From NCBI GenBank assembly GCA_900318795.1, contig ONLU01000001.1, positions 62,001 to 126,000 of the forward strand: a stretch of DNA of 64,000 nucleotides, read 5' to 3'. Shown one piece after another: positions 28,608-36,061 of this stretch. The translations under genes were made by a program, and so were the position numbers. Under the pieces are notes generated by a model. That model saw nothing but the letters and a program-made list of their open reading frames with translations, had not been told where the DNA came from and searched no databases. Position 1 is the stretch's first letter. Every line of letters starts with the position of its first letter. Source of the stretch: an uncultured Prevotellaceae bacterium. GTDB taxonomy: Bacteria > Bacteroidota > Bacteroidia > Bacteroidales > Bacteroidaceae.

Positions 28608-29982
28608 AGTTGAAGATGGGTTGGTTGGTGGGGATTTCTTCTGGATAGAATTGAACGGCAGAGTCGTTCATCTTGGGATGTTGCTTCTTCAGCAGACGAA
28701 TCATTTCAGCTCCAGCCCAAAGAGCAGGACCATAGCCGTGTGCAGCCATAACGTGTACAGGCCGGTAGGCATAGAATGCTGGGTCGAACCCCATTCCTGT
28801 TCCTACACAGACATTTTCTACTTGCCCCTTTTCGTTGATGGAGCGTTCTACGGCATGCCATCCCAGTTGGGCAACAGGCCCGTATGCCAAGGCATCAATC
28901 CAGCCTTGGTTGATGGCATGGGCAATACAATAGGTAAAGATGGCTGTGCAGGAGGCTTCCAGGTAAGTGTCGTTGCGGTCGAGCAACTGGTGCCAATAGC
29001 CGTCCTTTTGTTGCAGACGGGCTAATCCGGCAATATGGGCACGAAGCAGTTCCAGTATTTCTGCTCGACCGGCATGGTCTTTTGGCAAGGCGTCCAGCAC
29101 TTCGCACATGGTCAAGACAGCCCAGCCATTGGCCCTTCCCCAATGGAAGGCAGTATGAGGCTGCATGGCTTCCACCCAGCCGTGACGAAACAGTCCTTTT
29201 TCTTCTACAAACATACGTTTGCGAAATTGTTTTATCTGTCGTACGGCCTCGTCAAAGTATCGCTGTTCACCAGTCAGCCGTCCCATTTGTACAAGGGTGG
29301 GAATGCCCATGAACATGTCGTCAAGCCATACAGTGTTCTTATGAGGGCGAAGACGGGCAAAAGTGCCATCTGCCAATCGGTATTCCTTATTTATAATATA
29401 GTCAGCATAACGGTCAATGCAGGGACGATAGGGCAGGTTTTGATTGGCCATAAGCGCCTTGATCATAGCAGAACAGATAGCACCAGCGTCATCCAGGGCA
29501 TGTGGGTCTACCACTTTGCGCATGAGTGGATCTATTTCGATGCCTTTCTGATGCATATTAGCGTAGGCGGGTGCACTGCTTGCCAACAGAGTCATGCGTT
29601 GCAGGGCGTACTCTCTGTATGCTTCGTCACCAGTAGCTTCAGTAGCTGCCAGCATAGCCGAGTAGGTAACACCCCATTCGTAGCTGGTCAGTCGGAAGTC
29701 ACCTCTACGTAACTGCGTATTAGGACCGATGTCTTTAGGACTTACTTCCTTGCCGCTCTCCTTGTCCTCGAGTATACAGGGTGTCGATTGTTCCAGATAG
29801 TGTAACACCAGTTCCATCTTCTGTTTGATGGCTTGCTGTGTCGATACGCCATATGGCGACAAATATTGAGGTTGCATCAAGTGCAGGGGTGTATTGGAGT
29901 CGTTGATTTGTTGTGCAAAAGTTGGCACGGAAGACGAAAGAATGATGGAAATAATCCATGCGGTTACTTGAAGTATTTTCAT
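28585..29982 (-). CDS. Unsaturated rhamnogalacturonyl hydrolase, GH105 family
   Basis: 465 aa, signal peptide MKILQVTAWIISIILSSSVPTFAQ. An (alpha/alpha)6 barrel with GH105 (YteR-like) motifs: TVWLDDMFMGIP with the catalytic Asp (221 or 222), HWGRANGWAVLTMCE, and GTGMGFDPAFYAYRP. It removes the unsaturated galacturonyl residue from lyase products and so yields rhamnose and a keto-deoxy sugar. First gene of a two-gene minus-strand operon with the PL26-like gene, transcribed divergently from the rhamnose operon. No T9SS tail, so periplasmic. Confidence 0.92.
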   Translation of the reverse strand: MKILQVTAWIISIILSSSVPTFAQQINDSNTPLHLMQPQYLSPYGVSTQQAIKQKMELVLHYLEQSTPCILEDKESGKEVSPKDIGPNTQLRRGDFRLTSYEWGVTYSAMLAATEATGDEAYREYALQRMTLLASSAPAYANMHQKGIEIDPLMRKVVDPHALDDAGAICSAMIKALMANQNLPYRPCIDRYADYIINKEYRLADGTFARLRPHKNTVWLDDMFMGIPTLVQMGRLTGEQRYFDEAVRQIKQFRKRMFVEEKGLFRHGWVEAMQPHTAFHWGRANGWAVLTMCEVLDALPKDHAGRAEILELLRAHIAGLARLQQKDGYWHQLLDRNDTYLEASCTAIFTYCIAHAINQGWIDALAYGPVAQLGWHAVERSINEKGQVENVCVGTGMGFDPAFYAYRPVHVMAAHGYGPALWAGAEMIRLLKKQHPKMNDSAVQFYPEEIPTNQPIFNYDGKIRY

Positions 29983-30019
29983 ATTTGTTAAAGTAGATAA
30001 ATGTAGTTCACGATGGGTG

Positions 30020-30051
30020 CAAATTTAAGAAAAAAGGGAGAACTTTCCAAA
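30020..30051 (-). promoter_or_regulatory. Promoter of the GH105-PL26 operon
   Basis: Minus-strand -7 box TAAATTTG (30020-30027) and -33 TTTG (30048-30051) with 20 nt between, ahead of the start at 29982. Confidence 0.7.
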
Positions 30052-30073
30052 AATATATTAACTTTATTACGAT

Positions 30074-30093
30074 TTTGCACAAATTTGAACAAA
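30074..30093. promoter_or_regulatory. Direct-repeat operator candidate between GH105 and rhaB
   Basis: TTTGCACAAA is followed directly by TTTGAACAAA: two 10-nt head-to-tail repeats with one mismatch, spaced by one helical turn. They sit between the two divergent promoters, at about -40 to -60 from both. This is the usual layout for an AraC-class activator; binding is inferred. Confidence 0.5.
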
Positions 30094-30121
30094 ATTTCGA
30101 TGGTTTGTCGGATGTTTTTTG

Positions 30122-30129
30122 TAACTTTG
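30122..30129 (+). promoter_or_regulatory. -7 box of the rhamnose operon
   Basis: TAACTTTG matches TAnnTTTG, 37 nt before the rhaB start. The only nearby TTTG (30104-30107) is too close for a -33 box, which again suggests an activator. Confidence 0.6.
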
Positions 30130-30166
30130 TCACCAGTTAGCTAATAACGAAACAAACTATTTAATA

Positions 30167-31687
30167 ATGAAAGACAATAAGAAATACTTCTTTGCCGTCG
30201 ACCTGGGGGCTACGAGTGGACGTACCATCTTGGGAACGCTGGTTGACGGACGACTGGAGCAGGAGGAGTTGACACGCTTTCCGAACAACCTGATTGAGAC
30301 GGGCGGACACTTCTATTGGGACATCTATGCCCTGTACTTCGAGATGATCAAGGGTCTGCAGATAGTGGGCAAACGAGGTGTCGACATTACTAGTATCGGT
30401 ATTGATACATGGGGTGTCGACTTTGTGTTTGTAGGCGAGGATGGTGCATTATTGCGCAATCCGATGGCCTACCGCGATCCGCATACCTTCGAACGGATGG
30501 AGGAGTATCTGAACCATGTGGCAGACCGCAAGACTGTGTACGACATCACGGGCATCCAGTTCATGAACTTCAACTCGTTGTTCCAGTTGTATGCCATGCA
30601 GCAGGCTGGCAACTCGGCCCTGAAGCACTGCCAGAAAATTCTCTTCATACCAGATGCTCTCAGCTGGATGCTGACGGGCGAGGCTGTGTGTGAATATACC
30701 ATCGCATCTACGTCGCAGATGCTGGATCCTCGCACCGGTGACTTGTCGGAGCGGTTGCTGAAAAGCGTGGGGCTGACCCGTGAGCATTTCGGTCGCATGG
30801 TACTGCCGGGCACACAGATTGGTGTGCTGACGGAGGAGGTGCAGAAGATGACCGGTCTGGGTGCCGTGCCGGTGATTGCCGTAGCAGGACACGATACGGC
30901 ATCTGCTGTAGCTGCCGTACCAGCCAAGAACGAGCAGTTTGCCTACCTGTCAAGTGGTACGTGGAGCCTGATGGGTATTGAAACCAAGGAGGCGGTCATT
31001 AATGAACGTTCGTATGAGTTGAACTTTACCAACGAGGGGGGAGTAGAGGGTACGACACGTTTTTTGAAGAACATCTGTGGCATGTGGCTCTATGAGCGTT
31101 GCCGCAAGGAGTGGATTTCAAGAGGTGAGAGGTTAGAGGTGAAAGGTGAAAGTGTACCATTGAGCGAGGTGTCACACCCCGAGTTGCAGGGTTCCGCCAT
31201 GCAAGTGGAGCCTTTCCGCTCGATCATCAATCCTGACGACAAGGCCTTTGCCAATCCGCCAAGTATGATAGAGGCCATCCAGCAGTATTGCCGCGAGACG
31301 GGTCAGCAGGTGCCAGAGACCCCCGCAGAATTGTGCCGCTGTATCTTTGACTCACTGGCCCTGCGTTACCGACAGGTGTTCCAGTGGCTGAAAGAGTTCT
31401 CGAATTTTGATCTTCAAATACTGCACATCATCGGTGGTGGTTCGTTGAACAAATATCTGAACCAGTTTACGGCTGACGCTTGTGGCGTAGAAGTGTTGGC
31501 AGGTCCGCAGGAGTGTACTGCCATTGGCAATATCATGTTACAGGCAAAGGCTGCCGGGGTGGTCGGTGACATCTGGCAGATGCGTCGCATCATTGCAGAT
31601 AGCGTGGAGATGGTTCCCTATCATCCTGCTGGTGACAAGGCTGCATGGGACCAGGCGTACAAGCGCTACTTAGAAATCGCAAAATAA
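30167..31687 (+). CDS. rhaB: L-rhamnulokinase
   Basis: 506 aa, FGGY carbohydrate kinase. N-terminal phosphate-binding loop FAVDLGATSGRTILG; further RhaB features are IGIDTWGVDFV, FNSLFQLYAM, PDALSWMLTGE, VAGHDTASAVAAVP, SSGTWSLMGIE, and IIGGGSLNKYLNQFTADA. It phosphorylates L-rhamnulose at O-1 with ATP. First gene of the rhamnose operon. Between CRKEW and LSEVSHPE, where relatives have a short turn, the frame carries a run of 7-nt repeats coding about SRGERLEVKGES (see the repeat entry); this loop should lie away from the active site, and the frame stays open. Confidence 0.95.
   Translation: MKDNKKYFFAVDLGATSGRTILGTLVDGRLEQEELTRFPNNLIETGGHFYWDIYALYFEMIKGLQIVGKRGVDITSIGIDTWGVDFVFVGEDGALLRNPMAYRDPHTFERMEEYLNHVADRKTVYDITGIQFMNFNSLFQLYAMQQAGNSALKHCQKILFIPDALSWMLTGEAVCEYTIASTSQMLDPRTGDLSERLLKSVGLTREHFGRMVLPGTQIGVLTEEVQKMTGLGAVPVIAVAGHDTASAVAAVPAKNEQFAYLSSGTWSLMGIETKEAVINERSYELNFTNEGGVEGTTRFLKNICGMWLYERCRKEWISRGERLEVKGESVPLSEVSHPELQGSAMQVEPFRSIINPDDKAFANPPSMIEAIQQYCRETGQQVPETPAELCRCIFDSLALRYRQVFQWLKEFSNFDLQILHIIGGGSLNKYLNQFTADACGVEVLAGPQECTAIGNIMLQAKAAGVVGDIWQMRRIIADSVEMVPYHPAGDKAAWDQAYKRYLEIAK
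31121..31152 (+). repeat. Heptanucleotide repeat inside rhaB
   Basis: Units GGTGAGA, GGTTAGA, GGTGAAA, GGTGAAA run in tandem from 31124. The same family fills intergenic DNA at 34546-34580 and 43419-43462, so its presence in a coding frame is unusual. Confidence 0.8.
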
Positions 31688-31762
31688 CGGAAAACGTTAT
31701 AACGATATGACAGAAAAACGAAAATAACAAAAATAACGAAACAAATCAAAAATAAAAGTATT

Positions 31763-33193
31763 ATGGCAAAACCATTAGTAGAAACCAAAGCAAGGGTGGG
31801 TGTCTTCAGCATTGCGCTACAGGCATACCTGCCACAGTTCCCTCAACTTGTACCAGAGTTTGAAGCTCAGTATGCAGCCTTCAAGAAGACGCTGCCCGAC
31901 ACCATTGAAATTGTTGACGGAGGTATGGTAACCACCAAGGAACAGTCTATGGCAGCTGGTGACAAGTTCCGTGCTGCTGATGTGGATCTCGTCATCCTGC
32001 AGATGCTGACCTATTGTACCTCTTATAATATGCTGCCTGCCGTTCGCGACTTGGATGTGCCCGTTGTCATTGTCAACGTGCAGAAGAAGTTGGCACCCGA
32101 CTATGCCAAGACCGACATCCCCACCTGGCTGGGAGAGCTCTACGCCTGTGGTGCCATTGGCGAGATGGTAGCCGACCTGAATCGTGCCGGCAAGCGCTCT
32201 GCTGTCATTACCGGTGTTGTCGAGGGTGGCGACCCAGAGGTGCAGGCTGAAATAGAGGACTGGTGTCGTGCCGCTCAGGTGCGTCGCCGTTTCCGCGATA
32301 CGAATATTGCCCAGATAGGCCGTCCCTATCCTGGGATGATGGACCTCTATATTGACGAAACCAACCTCTACCACCGTATGTTCGTCTATACCAAGCAGTT
32401 CGACTGGGAACAGATGTGGGCTATTGCCGACAACATCACCGATGAGGCAGCTATTCGTGCCAAGGCAGAGGATATTCTGGCAACCTTTGATATTGAGGGC
32501 GGCGGTACCATTGAGAAGGTTTGGGACATGGCTAAATATGTCGTAGCCTTCGAACAGTGGGTAAAGGACGAGAAGCTGGGCATGATTGCCTCTCACTATG
32601 CAGGCTTTGCCCAGGGTGTGGCAGGCAAGCTCGACTCCATGCTCATTCCTGCCTTCTCCATGCTGATTAAGCAGCACACAGCTTGTGCTGTGGAAGGGGA
32701 TATGAAGGTGGCTATGGCCATGTCTATTCTGAAGACCATCTCAGGTACAGGCACGCTGGCAGAGATGTACAGCATTGACTTCCAGAAAGATATCTGTATC
32801 ATCGGTCACTCGGGTTCCGGCGATTTCGACATCTCGCAGGCCAAGAAGCCGACGATGAAGATAGTTCCCGTATTCCACGGAAAGACTGGTGGTGGCTATC
32901 TGACACAGTTCTATCCCCCGACGGGTCCTGTTACCTATCTGGCTATTACGCAGGACAAGAATGGTGTGTTCAAGTTCGTGGCTGCTGAGGGAAACAATGA
33001 GGAGGGTGAAATCTTCACCTTTGGTGATACCAACATGCGCACCAAGTTCTCGCTGCCCTGTCGTGAGTTTGTCAACAAATGGAGCGAGGCTGGTCCTACC
33101 CACCACATGGCAGCTGCCGTCGGACATCACATTGACACCATCTTGAAGGTCGCCAAGATTTTCAATATCGAATGTGACGTAGTTTGTAGGTAA
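31763..33193 (+). CDS. Arabinose/fucose-isomerase-like protein, probable L-rhamnose isomerase of the operon
   Basis: 476 aa, cytoplasmic. The N-terminal part (VGVFSIALQAYLPQFPQLV, VVIVNVQKK, GAIGEMVADLNRAGKRSAVI) resembles AraA/FucI-type ketol isomerases rather than the TIM-barrel RhaA family. The C-terminal half has conserved-looking His/Glu/Asp (CAVEGDMKVAMAMSILK, GHSGSGDFDIS, GGGYLTQFYPPTGP, GPTHHMAAAVGHH) that could bind metal and the open sugar. It sits 75 nt after rhaB and just before the sugar porter and rhaD, the place held by rhaI in Bacteroides, and no classical RhaA/RhaI is in the window. Conversion of L-rhamnose to L-rhamnulose is therefore inferred from context; L-arabinose or L-fucose isomerisation is the alternative. 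Confidence 0.8.
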   Translation: MAKPLVETKARVGVFSIALQAYLPQFPQLVPEFEAQYAAFKKTLPDTIEIVDGGMVTTKEQSMAAGDKFRAADVDLVILQMLTYCTSYNMLPAVRDLDVPVVIVNVQKKLAPDYAKTDIPTWLGELYACGAIGEMVADLNRAGKRSAVITGVVEGGDPEVQAEIEDWCRAAQVRRRFRDTNIAQIGRPYPGMMDLYIDETNLYHRMFVYTKQFDWEQMWAIADNITDEAAIRAKAEDILATFDIEGGGTIEKVWDMAKYVVAFEQWVKDEKLGMIASHYAGFAQGVAGKLDSMLIPAFSMLIKQHTACAVEGDMKVAMAMSILKTISGTGTLAEMYSIDFQKDICIIGHSGSGDFDISQAKKPTMKIVPVFHGKTGGGYLTQFYPPTGPVTYLAITQDKNGVFKFVAAEGNNEEGEIFTFGDTNMRTKFSLPCREFVNKWSEAGPTHHMAAAVGHHIDTILKVAKIFNIECDVVCR

Positions 33194-33219
33194 TTGACTA
33201 TTGATAATTGACAATTATG
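33193..33219 (+). repeat. Heptanucleotide repeat before the sugar porter gene
   Basis: ATTGACT, ATTGATA, ATTGACA, ATTATGG: the gap between isomerase and porter is four 7-nt units, and the last unit carries the ATG start. Confidence 0.7.
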
Positions 33220-34545
33220 GCAAATAGTGGAAGTTTGAAGAGCACGATTGCTGTGTCTCTGACGAATTATCTGGATGCCGGTGCTATTGTGGCTGGTGCT
33301 TCCGGCTTGACGCTGTGGCAGAACTATCTCGGACTGTCTGAGGTACACCTGGGCTGGCTGAACTTCATCTCTGCCAATTGCCTTGGTGCTGCCATCGGTG
33401 CCATTATTGGCGGCTTCCTGGCAGACAAGTACGGGCGTAAGTTTATCTTCACCTATAACTTGTTGGTCTATATGACCGGTGTGCTGCTGGTGATGTTCAG
33501 TATGAATTTCCCCATGCTGCTGGCGGGATTCCTGGTGACGGGTATCTCCGTAGGTGTTGGTGTACCTGCTTCGTGGACGTACATCTCTGAGTCGTCTGAA
33601 GTCAACAATCGCGGTCGTAACATCTGTATTTCTCAGATGTCATGGGGCTTCGGACCCATGTGCATCCTCTTGTTTGGCATGCTCTTTGCCCCTGGCGGCT
33701 ACCTCTTTGGCTGGGTTGAGTCCATAGCGCATTTCTTTGGGAGTGCTGACATGTCGCAAGAGGCTGTCAATGTCTTCTCGTCGCGAATCGTATTCCTCAC
33801 TTTGTTCATCGTGGCTTTCGTAGCCTGGAATCTGCAGCGTCAGTTACAAGAGAGTGCTGAGTTTACGAAGTCTGAGGGCAAGAAGGCAGGACTGACCGAC
33901 AATATCAGAGTGTTGTTCTCCAACAAGATTGCCGTTCGTACGGTCATATTCCTGGCTACCATCTATCTGACATGGAATCTGGTGGCTTCGGTCATGGGAT
34001 TCTTCCAGCCTCACATCTACGAGACGGCTGGCGGTGTGAGCAACGAACAGGCTAATTGGATGAACTGCATTCAGTGGGCTATCATTGTGGGGGTGACATT
34101 CATCGTGTCAAAGATGATTGACAAGACGTCGCACAAGCTGATTTACACCTTCGGGCTTCTTGTGGCTATTGCTGCCTGGTTAGTCATTGTTACCATTGGT
34201 GTCAATGGTATGGTCGGACTTTGGTTGTTTGCCATCCTGTGGGGTGTGCAGGGCGGTTCGTCGCCTCAGATATTCTATGCTTTGTGGGGTTCAGAACTGT
34301 TCCCTGCCAAGTTCCGTGCTGGTGCCCAGGGTCTGATGTTCTTCATCGTGCGTGGTTTGTCTGCTGTTTGGGGTCTTATCTTTACCTTTATTTATGGCGA
34401 CAATGGCGAGGGCTTTACTATTGCAGCTTTCTGTATGATTGTTCTGCTCAGCATTTCACTCATTGTGGGTGTCATTGGTGCCCCCAATACCCGAGGACGT
34501 GCCCTTGATGACATTACTAAGGAACGCTATGGCGAGAGCTATTGA
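33217..34545 (+). CDS. MFS sugar porter, probable L-rhamnose permease
   Basis: 442 aa from the ATG at 33217 (MANSGSLKST); a TTG three codons upstream is less likely. Twelve hydrophobic segments. Sugar-porter markers: GGFLADKYGRKFIF after helix 2, ISVGVGVPASWTYISES near helix 5, PAKFRAGAQGLMFFIVR in the C-terminal half. Imports a monosaccharide through the inner membrane, most likely with protons. L-rhamnose is inferred from its place between isomerase and aldolase, as in the Bacteroides rhaP arrangement. It is not a member of the RhaT (DMT) type. Confidence 0.85.
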   Translation: MANSGSLKSTIAVSLTNYLDAGAIVAGASGLTLWQNYLGLSEVHLGWLNFISANCLGAAIGAIIGGFLADKYGRKFIFTYNLLVYMTGVLLVMFSMNFPMLLAGFLVTGISVGVGVPASWTYISESSEVNNRGRNICISQMSWGFGPMCILLFGMLFAPGGYLFGWVESIAHFFGSADMSQEAVNVFSSRIVFLTLFIVAFVAWNLQRQLQESAEFTKSEGKKAGLTDNIRVLFSNKIAVRTVIFLATIYLTWNLVASVMGFFQPHIYETAGGVSNEQANWMNCIQWAIIVGVTFIVSKMIDKTSHKLIYTFGLLVAIAAWLVIVTIGVNGMVGLWLFAILWGVQGGSSPQIFYALWGSELFPAKFRAGAQGLMFFIVRGLSAVWGLIFTFIYGDNGEGFTIAAFCMIVLLSISLIVGVIGAPNTRGRALDDITKERYGESY

Positions 34546-34623
34546 GAGAGGTGAGAAGTAAGAGGTCTGAAGGCTGATGTAAGTATTAAGCTTTAAACAT
34601 TAAGTAATAGAATTAAGATAAAT
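34546..34623 (+). repeat. Intergenic region made of two families of 7-nt repeats
   Basis: The whole gap before rhaD is heptanucleotide-periodic. 34551-34585 has GGTGAGA, AGTAAGA, GGTCTGA, AGGCTGA, TGTAAGT. It then changes to TATTAAG, CTTTAAA, CATTAAG, TAATAGA, ATTAAGA. No promoter or terminator was seen, so it is transcribed leader inside the operon. Confidence 0.75.
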
Positions 34624-35445
34624 ATGAAAAGTATTTTGGAAGGCCGCGAAGGATTGAAAGCGGTAGTTTATCAGATTGCCGAGGTCACTGGCTACCTTTG
34701 GCAGAAAGGATGGGCAGAGCGTAACGGTGGTAACATCACCGTCAACGTCACCGAGTTTATGGACGATGAGTGCAAGGCTATGAAGGCCATCTCCGACGTC
34801 AAGCAGATTGGTATGACACTGCCCCAGTTGAAAGGAAAGTATTTCTATTGTAAAGGAACTGGCAAGCGCATGCGCGACTTGGCAAAGGAACCCATGCAGA
34901 ATGGTAGCATCATCCGCATCCTGGACGACTGCGCTTCTTACGAGGTGATTGCCGACGAGCCTGTAGTACCCACCAGCGAGTTGCCCACCCATCTGAACCT
35001 GCAGAACTACCTGCTGGAGACGGGCTCATGCTACAAGGCAACACTCCATACTCACCCCATCGAACTGGTGGCCATGAGTCATATCCAGCGTTTCCTGAAA
35101 GGTGACGAGATGACGCGTGTGTTGTGGTCGATGATTCCTGAGACGCTTGCTTTTGCACCGCTGGGCATCGGCATAGTTCCCTACGCCCTGCCGTCGTCAG
35201 TCGATTTGGCTGAGGCTACCTTGGAGCAGATCAAGACCCACGACGTGGTGATGTGGGAGAAGCACGGTACCGTAGCCGTAGGTCAGGACATCATGGAAGC
35301 CTTCGACCAGACTGATGTGCTCTGTAAGGCCGCCAACATCTACATGTGTGCCCGTGCCATGGGTTCTGAGCCCGATGGTATGACCGAGGCCCAGATGAAG
35401 GAAGTGCAGGACGTGTTCAAGCTTCCCAAGAAGCGTCCCTGCTAA
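34624..35445 (+). CDS. rhaD: L-rhamnulose-1-phosphate aldolase
   Basis: 273 aa, class II (zinc) aldolase of the RhaD/FucA/AraD fold. Markers: WAERNGGNITVNV near the N-terminus, KGTGKRMRDLA, the zinc-binding ATLHTHPIELVAMSH, and VVMWEKHGTVAVGQDI. Splits L-rhamnulose 1-phosphate to dihydroxyacetone phosphate and L-lactaldehyde. Last gene of the rhamnose operon. No lactaldehyde reductase or dehydrogenase follows; the next gene is convergent and starts its stop codon only 3 nt away. Confidence 0.95.
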   Translation: MKSILEGREGLKAVVYQIAEVTGYLWQKGWAERNGGNITVNVTEFMDDECKAMKAISDVKQIGMTLPQLKGKYFYCKGTGKRMRDLAKEPMQNGSIIRILDDCASYEVIADEPVVPTSELPTHLNLQNYLLETGSCYKATLHTHPIELVAMSHIQRFLKGDEMTRVLWSMIPETLAFAPLGIGIVPYALPSSVDLAEATLEQIKTHDVVMWEKHGTVAVGQDIMEAFDQTDVLCKAANIYMCARAMGSEPDGMTEAQMKEVQDVFKLPKKRPC

Positions 35446-35448
35446 GAA

Positions 35449-36060
35449 TTAGGGGAAAGTCTTAAAGGTATAGCCCTGTCCACGAAGCCATTCAATGGCT
35501 TGTGGCAGGGCTGTTTTTAGTTTATCAATGCTTTTTAAAGAGTCGTGAAAAGTAATGATAGATCCGTTGCGGGCATAGCGCTTGACGTTGTCAAGCACGT
35601 CTTCTGCCGTCATCCACTTAGAGTAGTCACGCGTGACGAGATCCCACATGACCACCTTGAACTTGCGTGAGAGCCATGCATACTGGCTCAGACGCATCCA
35701 TCCGTGAGGCGGTCGCACCAAATTGGTGTGCAGATAGGCATTGGCCTTCTCTATGTTGTAGCTGTATTCGCGGATGGTATGGCTGAAGCCTCCAATATGG
35801 TTGTGTGTGTGGTTGCCGATGCGGTGCCCCTCGCTGACTACCCTTTGGTATAGCTCAGGATATTTGCGTGCATTGTCACCTACCATAAAGAAGGTAGCCT
35901 TGATGTCATAGTGTTTCAGGACATCAAGTATGAAGGGTGTAGCTTCTGGTATAGGACCGTCGTCGAACGTCAGGTAGACAGAACGTTCGTGACGGTCCAT
36001 ACGCCATAATGCCTTAGGATAAAGCCAGCGTAGCCATTTAGCCGGTTGCTCTATAAACAT
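35449..36060 (-). CDS. Polysaccharide deacetylase family protein (NodB fold)
   Basis: 203 aa. NodB motifs: VYLTFDDGPIPEATP (motif 1), EGHRIGNHTHNHIGG (HxxxH metal site), RPPHGWMR (motif 3), VMWDLVTRDYS, and IITFHDS. No signal peptide; MFIEQPAKWLRWLYPKALWR is amphipathic and may bind membrane. Such enzymes remove N- or O-acetyl groups from cell-wall or other glycans. It starts 1 nt after the stop of the DUF2723 gene, so the two are one operon and may act on the same envelope glycan. Confidence 0.88.
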   Translation of the reverse strand: MFIEQPAKWLRWLYPKALWRMDRHERSVYLTFDDGPIPEATPFILDVLKHYDIKATFFMVGDNARKYPELYQRVVSEGHRIGNHTHNHIGGFSHTIREYSYNIEKANAYLHTNLVRPPHGWMRLSQYAWLSRKFKVVMWDLVTRDYSKWMTAEDVLDNVKRYARNGSIITFHDSLKSIDKLKTALPQAIEWLRGQGYTFKTFP

Positions 36061-36061
36061 A

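Noticed and set aside
31817-32677. 286-codon minus-strand open frame under the isomerase gene
   Set aside because: Lies wholly inside a well-supported operon gene and has no protein-like features; high GC third positions keep the opposite frame open.
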